Of a stretch of DNA of 64,000 nt, positions 8,349 through 16,947 are shown in pieces. The stretch's first letter is position 1. Every line of letters starts with the position of its first letter. Location of the stretch: positions 372,001 through 436,000 of the forward strand of contig JAWKZN010000002.1 of assembly GCA_041395945.1 (NCBI GenBank), written 5' to 3'. Origin of the DNA: Pseudomonadales bacterium (GTDB taxonomy: Bacteria; Pseudomonadota; Gammaproteobacteria; Pseudomonadales; Azotimanducaceae). The notes below the pieces were generated by a model. It searched no databases. It worked only from the letters and a program-made list of their open reading frames with translations, and was not told where the DNA came from. The position numbers were made by a program, and so were the translations under genes.

Positions 8349-9923
8349 ATGCTCCGTTTTCTTCTGCGTACGATACTCACCCTCGGCATCCTTCTGGCCA
8401 TCCTCGTGGGGGCCGGTCTGTACTTCCTGCAGGATCCCAACCGCTTCAAGCCCGAGATAGAGGCCCAGATCGAGGCCCAGACCGGGGTGCCGGTGAAAAT
8501 CGGCGGGGATATTTCCTGGAAGCTCCTGCCACCGATCTCACTCGCCGTGGCGGATGTCAGCGCCCGGCACGAAGGCGCCGACTACAGCCTGGCCACCCTC
8601 AAGCTCGATGCGAATCTGCTCAGCGTGATCCGCACCCGGGACATCAATCAGTGGCAGATCGACGCCCTGGTGATCGATGACCTCATCCTGCGTCAGAGCG
8701 GCGATATCACCCACATTCACCAGGCCCGGCTCACCGATTTCAGTCCGGGCAGGGCATCGCCCTTCGAGGCGAAACTGACCTTCACCGCCGCGGCCCCGGA
8801 CGCCGCCGGCGAAGATGCTCGAGCATCCGGCGGCGGCGACGGCACCATTCCTCTGACCGTGAAGGGCAATGTCGCCTACGACCTGGATGAAAGCCGCCTG
8901 TCGCTCACCGATACCCGCTTCGACACCGCCTATGACACAACCGAAGCCGCCGGACTCTGTGATCTCGACCTGGTGATGAAGCCTGGCGTGCTGCCCCCGG
9001 ACGCGGCGGACGCCATCATTCCCCTGACGGTGTGGCGGGGATTCGACTGGACGGGCAGCTGTCTGCTCGACCGGCTGAAGGTTGACGACGAAACCTTCCG
9101 CAACGTAGCCGTTACCCTCAAAAACACCGGCGGCAACAGCACCACGGCGCTCAACGCGCCGGAGTTCTTCGGCGGCAGCGCCGGCATCACCATCGACATC
9201 AACGCCGCCAGAACACCGGTTGCCTGGAAGATCGTGCCCGATCTGCAGCGGGCGGACAGCCAGGCACTCATGGGCTGGCTCGATCAGCGGCTGAAGTGGA
9301 TTGCACCGCTGGCCTACAGCGGCGCCATCACCATGACCGGCAACACGGAAGCAGAACTGGTGAATTCGGTGAGCGGCAAGACAACCTTCGATGGCGGCAA
9401 GGGGCGCATCGACATCTCCCAGATGAAGCAGCCGGTACTGAATCTCGCCCGGATGCTCAACGACACCCAGCGCGTGGAGCAGTGGCCGGACATGTGGCCT
9501 TACGAACGGCTGATCGGCGAGTGGGTGGTCAACGGCAAGACGCACGCCATTGATCTGGCCCTGGACAATCTCACGGCAAAACTGAATGGCGACTACGATC
9601 CGCTCACCGACGCGCTGGATATGACAGCCCGGGTGCAGTTTTCCACCCTGCCGGATATCCGCGGCTTCGATGTGAATCCGCTGCTGCGGGATCTGCCCAT
9701 CCCGGTGAACTGCCGGGGTACCCTGGAAGTACCGGATTGCGCGATCGATCCGAAAGCCTCCCGGGAAATCGTCGCCAGTGTGCTGGCCGGCGAAAAGGGC
9801 GACGAAGCGCGGGCCGAGATCAACCGCCAGATCGATGAGAAGGTGCCGGAAGAGTACCGGGAGACCGCCCGCGGATTGCTGGACCTGCTCGGCGGCGGGA
9901 AACGCAAGGACCCTCAGGAGTAA
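8349..9923 (+). CDS. AsmA family protein
   Basis: Inner-membrane protein of the AsmA/TamB-like repeating beta-groove superfamily, linked to phospholipid transport and outer-membrane homeostasis. One N-terminal membrane helix is at residues 5-27 (LLRTILTLGILLAILVGAGLYF), followed by the hallmark DPNRFKPEIEAQIEAQTGVPVKIGGDISWKLLPPISLAVADVS. The remaining ~470 residues are beta-rich periplasmic sequence ending in AsmA-like VQFSTLPDIRGFDVNPLLRDLPIPV. At 524 residues it is shorter than E. coli AsmA (about 617). It lies 37 bases before mutY, as in related genomes. Confidence 0.85.
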   Translation: MLRFLLRTILTLGILLAILVGAGLYFLQDPNRFKPEIEAQIEAQTGVPVKIGGDISWKLLPPISLAVADVSARHEGADYSLATLKLDANLLSVIRTRDINQWQIDALVIDDLILRQSGDITHIHQARLTDFSPGRASPFEAKLTFTAAAPDAAGEDARASGGGDGTIPLTVKGNVAYDLDESRLSLTDTRFDTAYDTTEAAGLCDLDLVMKPGVLPPDAADAIIPLTVWRGFDWTGSCLLDRLKVDDETFRNVAVTLKNTGGNSTTALNAPEFFGGSAGITIDINAARTPVAWKIVPDLQRADSQALMGWLDQRLKWIAPLAYSGAITMTGNTEAELVNSVSGKTTFDGGKGRIDISQMKQPVLNLARMLNDTQRVEQWPDMWPYERLIGEWVVNGKTHAIDLALDNLTAKLNGDYDPLTDALDMTARVQFSTLPDIRGFDVNPLLRDLPIPVNCRGTLEVPDCAIDPKASREIVASVLAGEKGDEARAEINRQIDEKVPEEYRETARGLLDLLGGGKRKDPQE

Positions 9924-9960
9924 GCTTCGAGCGGCTCAGAAGAACGGGATTCCAGTACGC

Positions 9961-11022
9961 ATGGACTCTTTTGCTGCAGATCTGCTCGACTGGTTCGACC
10001 AGCACGGACCGCGCGATCTGCCCTGGCAGCGGGAGATCTCGCCCTACCGGGTGTGGATCTCCGAGATCATGCTGCAGCAGACCCAGGTCGCCACGGTGAT
10101 TCCCTACTTCGAAAAATTCATGACGCGTTTTCCCGATGTGGCCGCACTGGCGGCAGCGCCACTGGACGAGGTACTCCATCACTGGACCGGCCTCGGCTAC
10201 TACGCCCGTGCGCGTAATCTGCATCGCGCAGCCCGGCAGTTGGTCGCCGAATCCGGCGGCCGCTTCCCGGAGTCTCCCGAGGCACTCGAAACTCTGCCGG
10301 GCATCGGTCGCTCCACTGCCGGTGCTATCGCGGCCATCGCCTGGGGAGTGCGTGCCCCCATCCTCGACGGCAATGTGAAGCGCGTGCTCGCCCGCTGTCA
10401 CGCCATCGACGGTTATCCCGGTGAGGCCGCAACCGCAAAACGTCTCTGGGCCGAGGCGGAAGCGCACACACCCCAGACACGGGTGGGCGATTACACCCAG
10501 GCGATCATGGATCTGGGTGCAACGGTGTGTACACGCAGGCGCCCGGCCTGCGACCGCTGCCCGTTCGAGGCGCGCTGCAGGGCACGGAAAAGCGATCGGA
10601 TCGCTGACTATCCAGGCCGCAGGCAGACAAAGACCAGACCGGTACGCCGGGCGCGGATGTTCCTCTTTCATGACAGCGCCGGTGGCTGCCTGCTCGAACG
10701 CCGACCACCCCAGGGCATCTGGGGTGGCTTGTGGACACCTCCGGAGCGGGCAGTCGAGGTATCAGGCGCCGACACGGCGGCGCTGCTCGGCTATGCGCCC
10801 TACGAGATCCACGGAGAACGCGCGGCGCCGACCTTTCGCCACACCTTCACCCATTTTCACCTCGATATCGAACCGGTGTATGTCGAGGTCCCCGGACCAC
10901 CTGCCGCCTGCAGGGACGCAGACCATCTGCGCTGGTATGCGAGAGGCAGCAACGAAGCCATTGGCCTGTCCGCCCCAGCCGTTAAACTGCTCGCCACACT
11001 CAAGTCCGCAGCATCTACATGA
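9961..11022 (+). CDS. mutY: A/G-specific adenine DNA glycosylase MutY
   Basis: Removes adenine mispaired with 8-oxoguanine. N-terminal HhH-GPD domain: WISEIMLQQTQVATVIPYFEKF with the catalytic Glu, LHHWTGLGYYARARNLH, and the helix-hairpin-helix LPGIGRSTAGAI. The [4Fe-4S] loop is C-x6-C-x2-C-x5-C (CTRRRPACDRCPFEARC). The C-terminal NUDIX-like domain recognising 8-oxoG covers about 230-345. ATG 9961 is chosen because the family N-terminus starts here; the frame upstream is open but unrelated. The gene overlaps yggX by four bases (ATGA), indicating translational coupling. Confidence 0.96.
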   Translation: MDSFAADLLDWFDQHGPRDLPWQREISPYRVWISEIMLQQTQVATVIPYFEKFMTRFPDVAALAAAPLDEVLHHWTGLGYYARARNLHRAARQLVAESGGRFPESPEALETLPGIGRSTAGAIAAIAWGVRAPILDGNVKRVLARCHAIDGYPGEAATAKRLWAEAEAHTPQTRVGDYTQAIMDLGATVCTRRRPACDRCPFEARCRARKSDRIADYPGRRQTKTRPVRRARMFLFHDSAGGCLLERRPPQGIWGGLWTPPERAVEVSGADTAALLGYAPYEIHGERAAPTFRHTFTHFHLDIEPVYVEVPGPPAACRDADHLRWYARGSNEAIGLSAPAVKLLATLKSAAST

Positions 11023-11291
11023 CCCGCACCGTGCATTGCCGTAAATACGGCACCGAACTCGAAGGCCTCAGCGCCCCACCGCTGCCCGGACCACGCGGCC
11101 AGGAAATCTACGAAAAGGTTTCGAAAAAGGCCTGGCTCGAATGGCAGGCGCTGCAGACCATGCTCATTAACGAGAAGGCACTCAATCTGCGGGATGCGGA
11201 CGCACGGAAATACCTGACTACCCAGATGGAGCGCTTCTTCGATAACGAGCCCACCGATCACGCGGTGGGATACGTGCCACCGAAACGTTGA
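11019..11291 (+). CDS. yggX: Fe(2+)-trafficking/oxidative damage protection protein YggX
   Basis: Small cytosolic protein that protects Fe-S clusters under oxidative stress. All 90 residues match the family: TRTVHCRKYGTELEGLSAPPLPGPRGQEIYEKVSKKAWLEWQ (split here only by the reading frame of the text), with the conserved Cys at position 7, then LINEKALNLRDADARKYLTTQMERFF. It starts inside the mutY stop codon. The mutY-yggX pair is widely conserved and joins 8-oxoG repair with protection of the iron-sulfur cluster that MutY itself carries. Confidence 0.96.
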   Translation: MTRTVHCRKYGTELEGLSAPPLPGPRGQEIYEKVSKKAWLEWQALQTMLINEKALNLRDADARKYLTTQMERFFDNEPTDHAVGYVPPKR

Positions 11292-11298
11292 TTTATCA

Positions 11299-12198
11299 AT
11301 GAGCGTGCAGGTCAGCGCAGGGAAACCCGAGGCCGAAGTCGCCATAGACCTCAATCTGGTGCGCGCGCTGATCGAGGATCAGGCACCCCGGTTCGCCGAC
11401 CTGCCAATCACACCGCTGACGGAGGGCTGGGACAATCTCATTTATCGGCTCGGAACGGAACTCAGCATCCGCCTGCCGCGCCGCAGGCTCGGCGCTGAAT
11501 TTATCCGCCACGAACAGCGCTGGCTGCCGCACCTCGCCGCACAGCTGCCCATCCCCGTTTCCGCGCCTGTCCACATCGGCGTACCGGGCCGGGGTTACCC
11601 CTGGCACTGGAGCATATTGCCTTGGTTCGACGGGGTCTGCGCCGACGAGCAACCGCCCGCCGCCACCGAGGCCCCCGCATTCGCCCGCTTCCTTAAGGCA
11701 CTGCATCAACCTGCGCCACCCGATGCTCCGGTCAACGTTTATCGGGGAGTGCCGATCAGCGACCGCTACGAATCGACTGTGGAGAGACTGGAGCGCCTGG
11801 GGACTGACCCCGCAGCAACCAGCAGACCACTGCTGCGTTGCTGGGAAGCGGCGCTGGCTGCCGAGCCAGGTCGGGAGTCCCGCTGGCTGCACGGCGATCT
11901 GCACGCCCAGAATGTGCTGATCCGGGACGGCCGCATCAGTGCGGTGATCGACTGGGGCGATATCACCGGCGGTGACGTGGCCACCGATCTGGCCGGCATC
12001 TGGAGTCTGTTTCCCGAGCGCGAGGCGCGACGTCAGGTACTCGAACTGTACGCGCCCGACCCGGCAACCCTGGCCAGGGCTCAAGGCTGGGCCTTCGTGT
12101 TCGGGGTGGTGCTGGTGGATTCCGGTCTGATCAACAGCCCGCGGCATGCAAACCAGGGCCGGCAACTGCTGAAAAGACTGGCTGAGGACGTGAAATGA
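11299..12198 (+). CDS. Aminoglycoside phosphotransferase (APH)-family kinase
   Basis: Protein-kinase-like small-molecule phosphotransferase. Key motifs: the catalytic loop HGDLHAQNVLI (about residues 195-205) and the metal-binding VIDWGDITGGDVATDLAG shortly after; the N-lobe has LIYRLGTELSIRLPRR. Length is about 299. It starts 7 bases after yggX and so may be cotranscribed. Members of this family often act on sugars, choline or antibiotics; similar proteins are frequently labelled resistance enzymes without proof. The substrate cannot be decided here. Confidence 0.85.
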   Translation: MSVQVSAGKPEAEVAIDLNLVRALIEDQAPRFADLPITPLTEGWDNLIYRLGTELSIRLPRRRLGAEFIRHEQRWLPHLAAQLPIPVSAPVHIGVPGRGYPWHWSILPWFDGVCADEQPPAATEAPAFARFLKALHQPAPPDAPVNVYRGVPISDRYESTVERLERLGTDPAATSRPLLRCWEAALAAEPGRESRWLHGDLHAQNVLIRDGRISAVIDWGDITGGDVATDLAGIWSLFPEREARRQVLELYAPDPATLARAQGWAFVFGVVLVDSGLINSPRHANQGRQLLKRLAEDVK

Positions 12199-12227
12199 GT
12201 AGTCCTGGACTTAGCGGCCCTTTCGGC

Positions 12228-12255
12228 TTGCAGTTTGCCCGGCAGGTCGGATAAT
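12228..12255 (+). promoter_or_regulatory. Candidate sigma-70 promoter of tRNA-Phe
   Basis: TTGCAG (12228-12233) and GATAAT (12250-12255) are separated by 16 bases, followed by a GC-containing discriminator (ACGCACCC) typical of stable-RNA promoters. The expected start point is about 12262, roughly 70 bases before the mature tRNA. Confidence 0.5.
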
Positions 12256-12330
12256 ACGCACCCTTCGCGGGTTGGGACTTCTACCTCAAATAGATCGAGC
12301 GTAGAGCGGCACCTCACACCCTTCGATTCC

Positions 12331-12406
<76 letters not shown>

Positions 12407-12436
12407 ATCAAAACAACGACTTGCGTGGTTCTCGCT

Positions 12437-12444
12437 TTTAGTCC
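12437..12444. repeat. Left 8-bp target-site duplication of the ISL3-type element
   Basis: TTTAGTCC directly borders the left inverted repeat and is repeated exactly at 13750-13757. Eight bases is the duplication length normally made by ISL3-family elements. Confidence 0.88.
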
Positions 12445-13749
12445 GGCTCTACCCGATTAATGGGGGATGGGCCGTTGTTCACTAAACCCGGTTGATGATG
12501 CCATCCCAGCCGCAGTGGGTTAAGACCCGCAGCCGGTAGTTCTCAAAGTTTCTGAACCCGTAGGCTCTTCTCGACATCATTTCCATCTTGGTGTGGAAGC
12601 CCTCGGTGATGCCGTTGCTGCGCGTGAATCGCCACATGGCGACGATGGGTGCAAGCCATGAGGTGAGTGTTTTTGCGAGCCGGTGGAGCGGACTGACGTG
12701 GAGCTGCTCAATCAGCGTAAGGAACTCGGGCAACGTGCTTCTGGCTTTCCTGGCGTTCAGTGCTTTCAGCAGCAGGAGGCGGTTCAGCCGCTGCTTGGCA
12801 TCGTACAGCGCCTTGAGCACGGGCCATTCTCCGAGATAGCTTCTGAGGTTGTCGCGCTGCTCATCGGACAGATACCACTCGTGCCGACGCATCAGACTCA
12901 GTAATCCGCGGTTGCTTCGACCCTCGGGATCCTGTTGTTGCCAGACCTTGAGAAAGTGCTGGTTTACCAGCCGGATTACATGGAAGCGATCGGCGACGAT
13001 CGTGGCCTGGGGGAAGTACCGGCGGGCAATGCTGCGGTAGGTCTCGGACAGATCCATGACGATGACCTTTACCTGATCCCGGCCCGGTAAACGCCTCAGA
13101 TAGCGTCTTAAGCTCGGTTCAGAGCGTCCGAGTGCCACGTCGAAGACTTTGTGGTTCTTCAGATCCACAAAGCTTGTTGCATACCCTCGTCGGCGGGTGA
13201 AGAAGTGTTCATCGATACCCAATACCCGTGGACAGGGGCGGTTCGACATCTCAGAGCACCGTTGCCGACAATGGCTCTGATACCAGCGCTCGACGGTTGC
13301 CGCACTGATGCCGTGGGTGCGCGTGATCTTGCGCTGAGTGACGCCGCCATCATGCGCTTCGAACACCTCGAGCCGAAACGCTTCCGACGCTCTGAAGCGC
13401 GGCCGAACGCCCTTGAACCGGTGGCAGAAATAGCGCCCGCACTGTGGGCAGTGGTACTTGGGCGACTTCAGGTGCAAGGTCATCACCTGGTTACCCTGAC
13501 GCGTGTGCTTGAGGGTTCGTTGACGGGTCGCCTTGATCCTCACCCCCTCGTGCTCGCAATGAATGCACGAGGGGCGTCTGGTAGGCCGGGCATAGACCTT
13601 GATGCCCTGGTCCCGATCAACCTTCTCGATCTCAAGGTCAGATATGCCTAATATGACTCCTGCGTGGGACATCGGTGGTATCTCCATTAAACGATCTTCG
13701 CAAAATCAGTTTAATGAACACCGGTGTCCCCCATTAACGATGAAGAGCC
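12445..13749 (-). mobile_element. Intact ISL3-family insertion sequence
   Basis: A 1305-bp element bounded by imperfect inverted repeats. Left: GGCTCT, six bases, then TTAATGGGGGA (12445-12467). The right end read on the minus strand is GGCTCT, six bases, then TTAATGGGGGA (ending at 13749). A further inner match, GTTCA(C/T)TAAAC, lies within both ends. The 8-bp direct repeat TTTAGTCC flanks it on both sides. GGCTCT ends and an 8-bp duplication are typical of ISL3. It sits between the tRNA-Phe attachment site and the integrase gene. The single transposase frame is uninterrupted, so the element may be active. Confidence 0.92.
12482..13687 (-). CDS. ISL3-family transposase
   Basis: A 401-residue DDE transposase. 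The N-terminus has a zinc-finger-like region (CIHCEHEG at about 42-49 and CPQCGRYFCHRF near 80), then a helix-turn-helix (TQRKITRTHGISAATVERWY). The catalytic core contains GIDEHFF (first Asp), IVADRFHVIRLVNQ (second Asp) and SNGITEGFHTKM (Glu). The length suits the family. An in-frame ATG 15 bases downstream, with GGAG before it, is an alternative start. It is the only gene of the element and reads toward the tRNA-Phe gene. Confidence 0.93.
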   Translation of the reverse strand: MEIPPMSHAGVILGISDLEIEKVDRDQGIKVYARPTRRPSCIHCEHEGVRIKATRQRTLKHTRQGNQVMTLHLKSPKYHCPQCGRYFCHRFKGVRPRFRASEAFRLEVFEAHDGGVTQRKITRTHGISAATVERWYQSHCRQRCSEMSNRPCPRVLGIDEHFFTRRRGYATSFVDLKNHKVFDVALGRSEPSLRRYLRRLPGRDQVKVIVMDLSETYRSIARRYFPQATIVADRFHVIRLVNQHFLKVWQQQDPEGRSNRGLLSLMRRHEWYLSDEQRDNLRSYLGEWPVLKALYDAKQRLNRLLLLKALNARKARSTLPEFLTLIEQLHVSPLHRLAKTLTSWLAPIVAMWRFTRSNGITEGFHTKMEMMSRRAYGFRNFENYRLRVLTHCGWDGIINRV

Positions 13750-13757
13750 TTTAGTCC
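13750..13757. repeat. Right 8-bp target-site duplication of the ISL3-type element
   Basis: TTTAGTCC directly after the right inverted repeat, identical to 12437-12444. Joining the two copies restores an uninterrupted spacer between the tRNA and the integrase gene. Confidence 0.88.
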
Positions 13758-13805
13758 GCGTGTCGCTCGGTACACTTTCGGAACACTTGGGTTCCGGATC
13801 ACGCA

Positions 13806-14849
13806 GTGGCGACTATCCGCAAAACACCTTCAGCAACCTGGAAAGCCGTGGTGCGCAAGCGCGGCTGGCCGGCAGTCATCAAGACGTTCCGCACCAAACG
13901 CGATGCACAGGATTGGGCGCGACGCACCGAGGATGAGATGGTGCACGGGGTCTATATTGATCGCGCCAGCTCAGAGCGGATGCTGCTCAAATCCGCACTG
14001 AAGAGATACGCGGCCGAGGTGATCCCCACCAAGCGCCTATCGACAGCCCGACGCGAGAAACCAGCGAGAGACAATCTCAACGCTGTGCTGGGGCACTACA
14101 GTCTCGCCGCGCTCTCACCCGACATTGTCGCCGGCTACCGGGATCGGCGCTTGGCTGACGGTCTCTCAGCCAGTACCGTACGACTCGAACTTGCGCTGCT
14201 CTCGCACCTGTTCACCGTGGCAATTAAGGAATGGCGTATCGAGCTCGTTTACAACCCGGTAGCCAACATCCGAAAGCCTGCACCGCACCGCGGCCGTGAT
14301 CGGCGCCTCGGCGCCGAGGAGGAAAAGAAACTACTGGCTGCCTGCGACAAGCACTCCAATCCCATGCTCGGGCAGATTGTGCGGGTTGCTCTCCACACCG
14401 GGATGCGCGCAGGTGAGATCCACTCGCTGCGGCGCAGCCAGATTAACCTGCTCAAACGTGTCGTCACGTTGACTGAATCCAAGAATGGATCGACGCGCAC
14501 CGTACCGCTATCAAATGCAGCCTTAGCGGCGCTTCGAACTGCTCTCGCCAACCCCATACGACCCATCGACACCGACCTGGTGTTCTTCGGTGAACCGGGC
14601 CGCGACGGCCAACGTCGTCCATTCGAGTTTCGCCCCGCCTGGTATCGCGCGCTGACTTCGGCGGAAATCTCAGGTTTACGATTCCATGATCTGCGGCATG
14701 AGGCCGTATCACGACTTGTGGAGGCTGGGCTCGCCGATCAGGAAGTGGCCGCAATCTCCGGCCACAAATCTATGCAGATGTTGCGTCGATACACACACCT
14801 TCGCGCCGAAGATCTTGTGCACCGATTGGATCAATTGGGGGTGCGTTAG
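13806..14849 (+). CDS. Tyrosine-type site-specific integrase
   Basis: A 347-residue phage-type integrase. An N-terminal Arm-like DNA-binding section (MATIRKTPSATWKAVVRKRGW...KRDAQDWARRTEDEM) is followed by a SAM-like core (about 55-150) and the catalytic domain (about 165-340). The catalytic residues are visible: Arg in HTGMRAGEI, HDLRHEAVSRL, and GHKSMQMLRRYTH with the nucleophilic Tyr. The start is GTG. It lies next to tRNA-Phe, separated only by the later ISL3 insertion, and is the best candidate for the enzyme that inserted the island. Confidence 0.93.
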   Translation: MATIRKTPSATWKAVVRKRGWPAVIKTFRTKRDAQDWARRTEDEMVHGVYIDRASSERMLLKSALKRYAAEVIPTKRLSTARREKPARDNLNAVLGHYSLAALSPDIVAGYRDRRLADGLSASTVRLELALLSHLFTVAIKEWRIELVYNPVANIRKPAPHRGRDRRLGAEEEKKLLAACDKHSNPMLGQIVRVALHTGMRAGEIHSLRRSQINLLKRVVTLTESKNGSTRTVPLSNAALAALRTALANPIRPIDTDLVFFGEPGRDGQRRPFEFRPAWYRALTSAEISGLRFHDLRHEAVSRLVEAGLADQEVAAISGHKSMQMLRRYTHLRAEDLVHRLDQLGVR

Positions 14850-14962
14850 CCAGGACTACGGGTGGGAAACCCAGCATAGGATTGTTCGGGTTAATCATGG
14901 CTCAGTGATGATTCGATGGGTTCTCCTATGGCTGCACGTACCAGAACCATTAAGGAGATCCT

Positions 14963-15214
14963 ATGCAAGTCACGACAAGTCCAGCGCAAGTCGACCTGGC
15001 GACCCAACTCACTGAGCGGTTCGGTCCGCTGCTCACCCAAACGCAGCTGGCCGAACTGCTTGGCCGCTCACCCGGCGGATTGCGCTACAGCCTGTGTTGT
15101 CCGAGCGATGCGCGTACGCGGGCGCTCAAGGCGAGCGGTCGCAAAGTCGGCCGTCGCGTGTACTACCCAGCCATAGAGGTGGCGTCCATCATCAGTGGTG
15201 GTGATACACAATGA
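14963..15214 (+). CDS. Small HTH DNA-binding protein next to the integrase
   Basis: An 83-residue protein with a likely helix-turn-helix (LLTQTQLAELLGRSPGGLRYSL) followed by a short winged part ending KVGRRVYYPAIEVASII, the pattern of AlpA/excisionase-like regulators that read 'gRrvyy...ei'. A strong ribosome-binding site (AAGGAG) precedes the ATG by 7 bases. Its position just after the integrase gene suggests a role in excision or island gene control. The family assignment comes from the pattern alone. Confidence 0.65.
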   Translation: MQVTTSPAQVDLATQLTERFGPLLTQTQLAELLGRSPGGLRYSLCCPSDARTRALKASGRKVGRRVYYPAIEVASIISGGDTQ

Positions 15215-15234
15215 TCTGAGCTGTTTTCTTCCAC

Positions 15235-15874
15235 TGATCACACGGTGATCACTCAGAAACGATCAAATTCTGAGCACTACTTCGCCGTGACCATTCGGGC
15301 CACCACATCCCTGATGGCAATGCATTCTTCTACAGCACGACCGATTACGTACGGGACTGGCGTATCGTCTGCCCGTGTCACTACCGGCGCAGCGGGTAGT
15401 GACGCGGGCGCCAATCCCAGGAACCACGGCGGATTTCGAAGGATTTTCGAAGTGACGGCCGGGTGATGGAGGTAATACGCTCCTACCCACAGACGATTCA
15501 TCCGCTCGCCACGGCGGTTAACGTGGCAAGGCGTCTCGGATCGTGAAAGACGCTGCGACTTCCCAGTCGCCGATCTATTTTCTGCCCCACGGCCTTCGGC
15601 CGATCTTAAGTGGCCTGATGGCTGCGATAACTGCGTCCGCTGCTAGCGCTACCAAACTCGGGCTTTTCTAAACCACGCGAACCTGAGTTCGCACCGACAA
15701 CCAAGGAGGTCTCTCTACGTTCAACTCAGACCCATCGGGGTCTGCTGGCCTGCGCCGGACAGCTCCCAACAGGGGACCACCGGTGTTGCCTACATCCAGG
15801 CACTTTCAGGTTGATGGGAGTCGTGTCCCGTGATCCGCACTGCTCTGCAGGCTGGATTGGCTATGGCCATCCAG
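15235..15874 (+). ncRNA. Gene-free, hairpin-rich stretch; candidate structured RNA
   Basis: The 828 bases between 15215 and 16042 hold no convincing gene but at least nine compact inverted repeats. Perfect ones include TGATCAC/GTGATCA (15235-15251), CTCAGAA/TTCTGAG (15252-15274), GCCACG/CGTGGC (15508-15527), GCGTCT/AGACGC (15531-15553), GCGACT-TCCC-AGTCGC (15555-15570), CGGCC-TTC-GGCCG (15590-15602), GCGAAC-CTGA-GTTCGC (15677-15692) and CAGACCC-ATCG-GGGTCTG (15727-15744). A 15-bp stem with one mismatch spans 15371-15409, and a 9-bp stem with one bulge spans 15852-15874. Several have 3-4-nt loops, as in folded RNA. Strand and ends are unknown. It may instead be a cluster of DNA sites. Confidence 0.35.
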
Positions 15875-16042
15875 TGGATCAAAAACACTTACCGATTGAT
15901 GAAACACGAAGAAATCTGAACCACCAGCATGAGTAACACAGCGCCACCCAAGAGCAGGGCAGCTCGAATCAATCGCTTGCCTGCAACTTGCGGGAAGCAA
16001 CCGGCCGTGCACTACCGCACCGCTTCACGCCGCATTGAGTTT

Positions 16043-16945
16043 CTATGTTTCGGGGAGTTCTGAGCGCAGCATTTCCCAGAGTGCGTTCTCACGCTTATGG
16101 GCATCGGAGGCAAGCGCGGCCTCCCCTTCACTCAACTGGGTTAGAAAGGTATAGCCCGTGGTGCATGCCTTCGTTGTCTCTTCTGGGACGATCTTCTCAG
16201 CCCTGTTCACGAGATCATTTAGATCTGACCAGTCGAATGAACTGCCATCTTCAAATTTCCCGATCAGCCTTGCAGGGTCGAAGGAGTCTCCCGATTGCCA
16301 GACCTTCAGGACAACCAGCCGCCGAATGAGCGCCTGATTGAGCGGCCTCGTTGCGAAGACGCCCAGGTCATAGATGTCGCGCGCCTTATCCCGCTGGTAA
16401 CACGCCCTGATTTTCTCCGCGATGACTTCTTCCAGGGCGAGACTTGTGATCTCCCTCGGTACAAATGGGAGCTGCGGGAAATAGCTCTGCTCACATTGCG
16501 CCAGTGACTGCGTCTCCAAGGTTGGCACCTCCCGCATGCTGACTTGCAGCTTTATCTCGCTGTTACCGCTGGGGTTCCAATCATGTTTGTAGACCGGGGT
16601 GATACCCCAGGACAGGTTATCCTGAGTCGTGTAATAGGCGTCATCTTCGAGAGCAAAGGTAATGCCATGAAACGGTTCTTCAAACGCGCTCATCATTTCG
16701 AGGATGATGTCGTCTGGCTCATGCTCCCGTATGGCCGTGAAGTCCAGGTCGGTGGAGAAACGCCCCTGACTGCCAAGATGCAACTTTCTTAGACAGGTCC
16801 CACCTTTGAACGCCAGTAGGTCGAGTATTCCTTTTTCGCCGAAAAGTTGGAGCACGTAGGTAAGAATGACTTCCTGCTCGGCAATCGTGATGTTGCGCAG
16901 GCCGGACTGGCTGGCGTAACGCTGCAATTGGGGCAGCGTGAGCAT
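16043..16945 (-). CDS. AbiEii-type nucleotidyltransferase toxin
   Basis: Toxin half of an AbiE-like type IV toxin-antitoxin/abortive-infection pair. The 300-residue protein has the nucleotidyltransferase signature: KGGTCLRKLHLG near residue 46, then FSTDLDF with the paired acidic residues. LEEVIAEKIRACYQRDKARDIYDLG in the C-terminal half is also typical. ATG 16945 is chosen because it lies 2 bases beyond the antitoxin stop; the longer open frame overlaps the antitoxin. In studied AbiE systems the toxin is a bacteriostatic GTP-binding enzyme, and phage infection releases it. Confidence 0.85.
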   Translation of the reverse strand: MLTLPQLQRYASQSGLRNITIAEQEVILTYVLQLFGEKGILDLLAFKGGTCLRKLHLGSQGRFSTDLDFTAIREHEPDDIILEMMSAFEEPFHGITFALEDDAYYTTQDNLSWGITPVYKHDWNPSGNSEIKLQVSMREVPTLETQSLAQCEQSYFPQLPFVPREITSLALEEVIAEKIRACYQRDKARDIYDLGVFATRPLNQALIRRLVVLKVWQSGDSFDPARLIGKFEDGSSFDWSDLNDLVNRAEKIVPEETTKACTTGYTFLTQLSEGEAALASDAHKRENALWEMLRSELPET

Positions 16946-16947
16946 AG

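Noticed and set aside
11299..12198. Antibiotic-resistance gene
   Set aside because: It has the APH fold motifs, but these are shared with many metabolic kinases and it sits in the core block; there is no evidence for resistance.
15215..16042. Retron or group II intron
   Set aside because: The hairpin-rich region suggested it, but there is no reverse transcriptase gene nearby.
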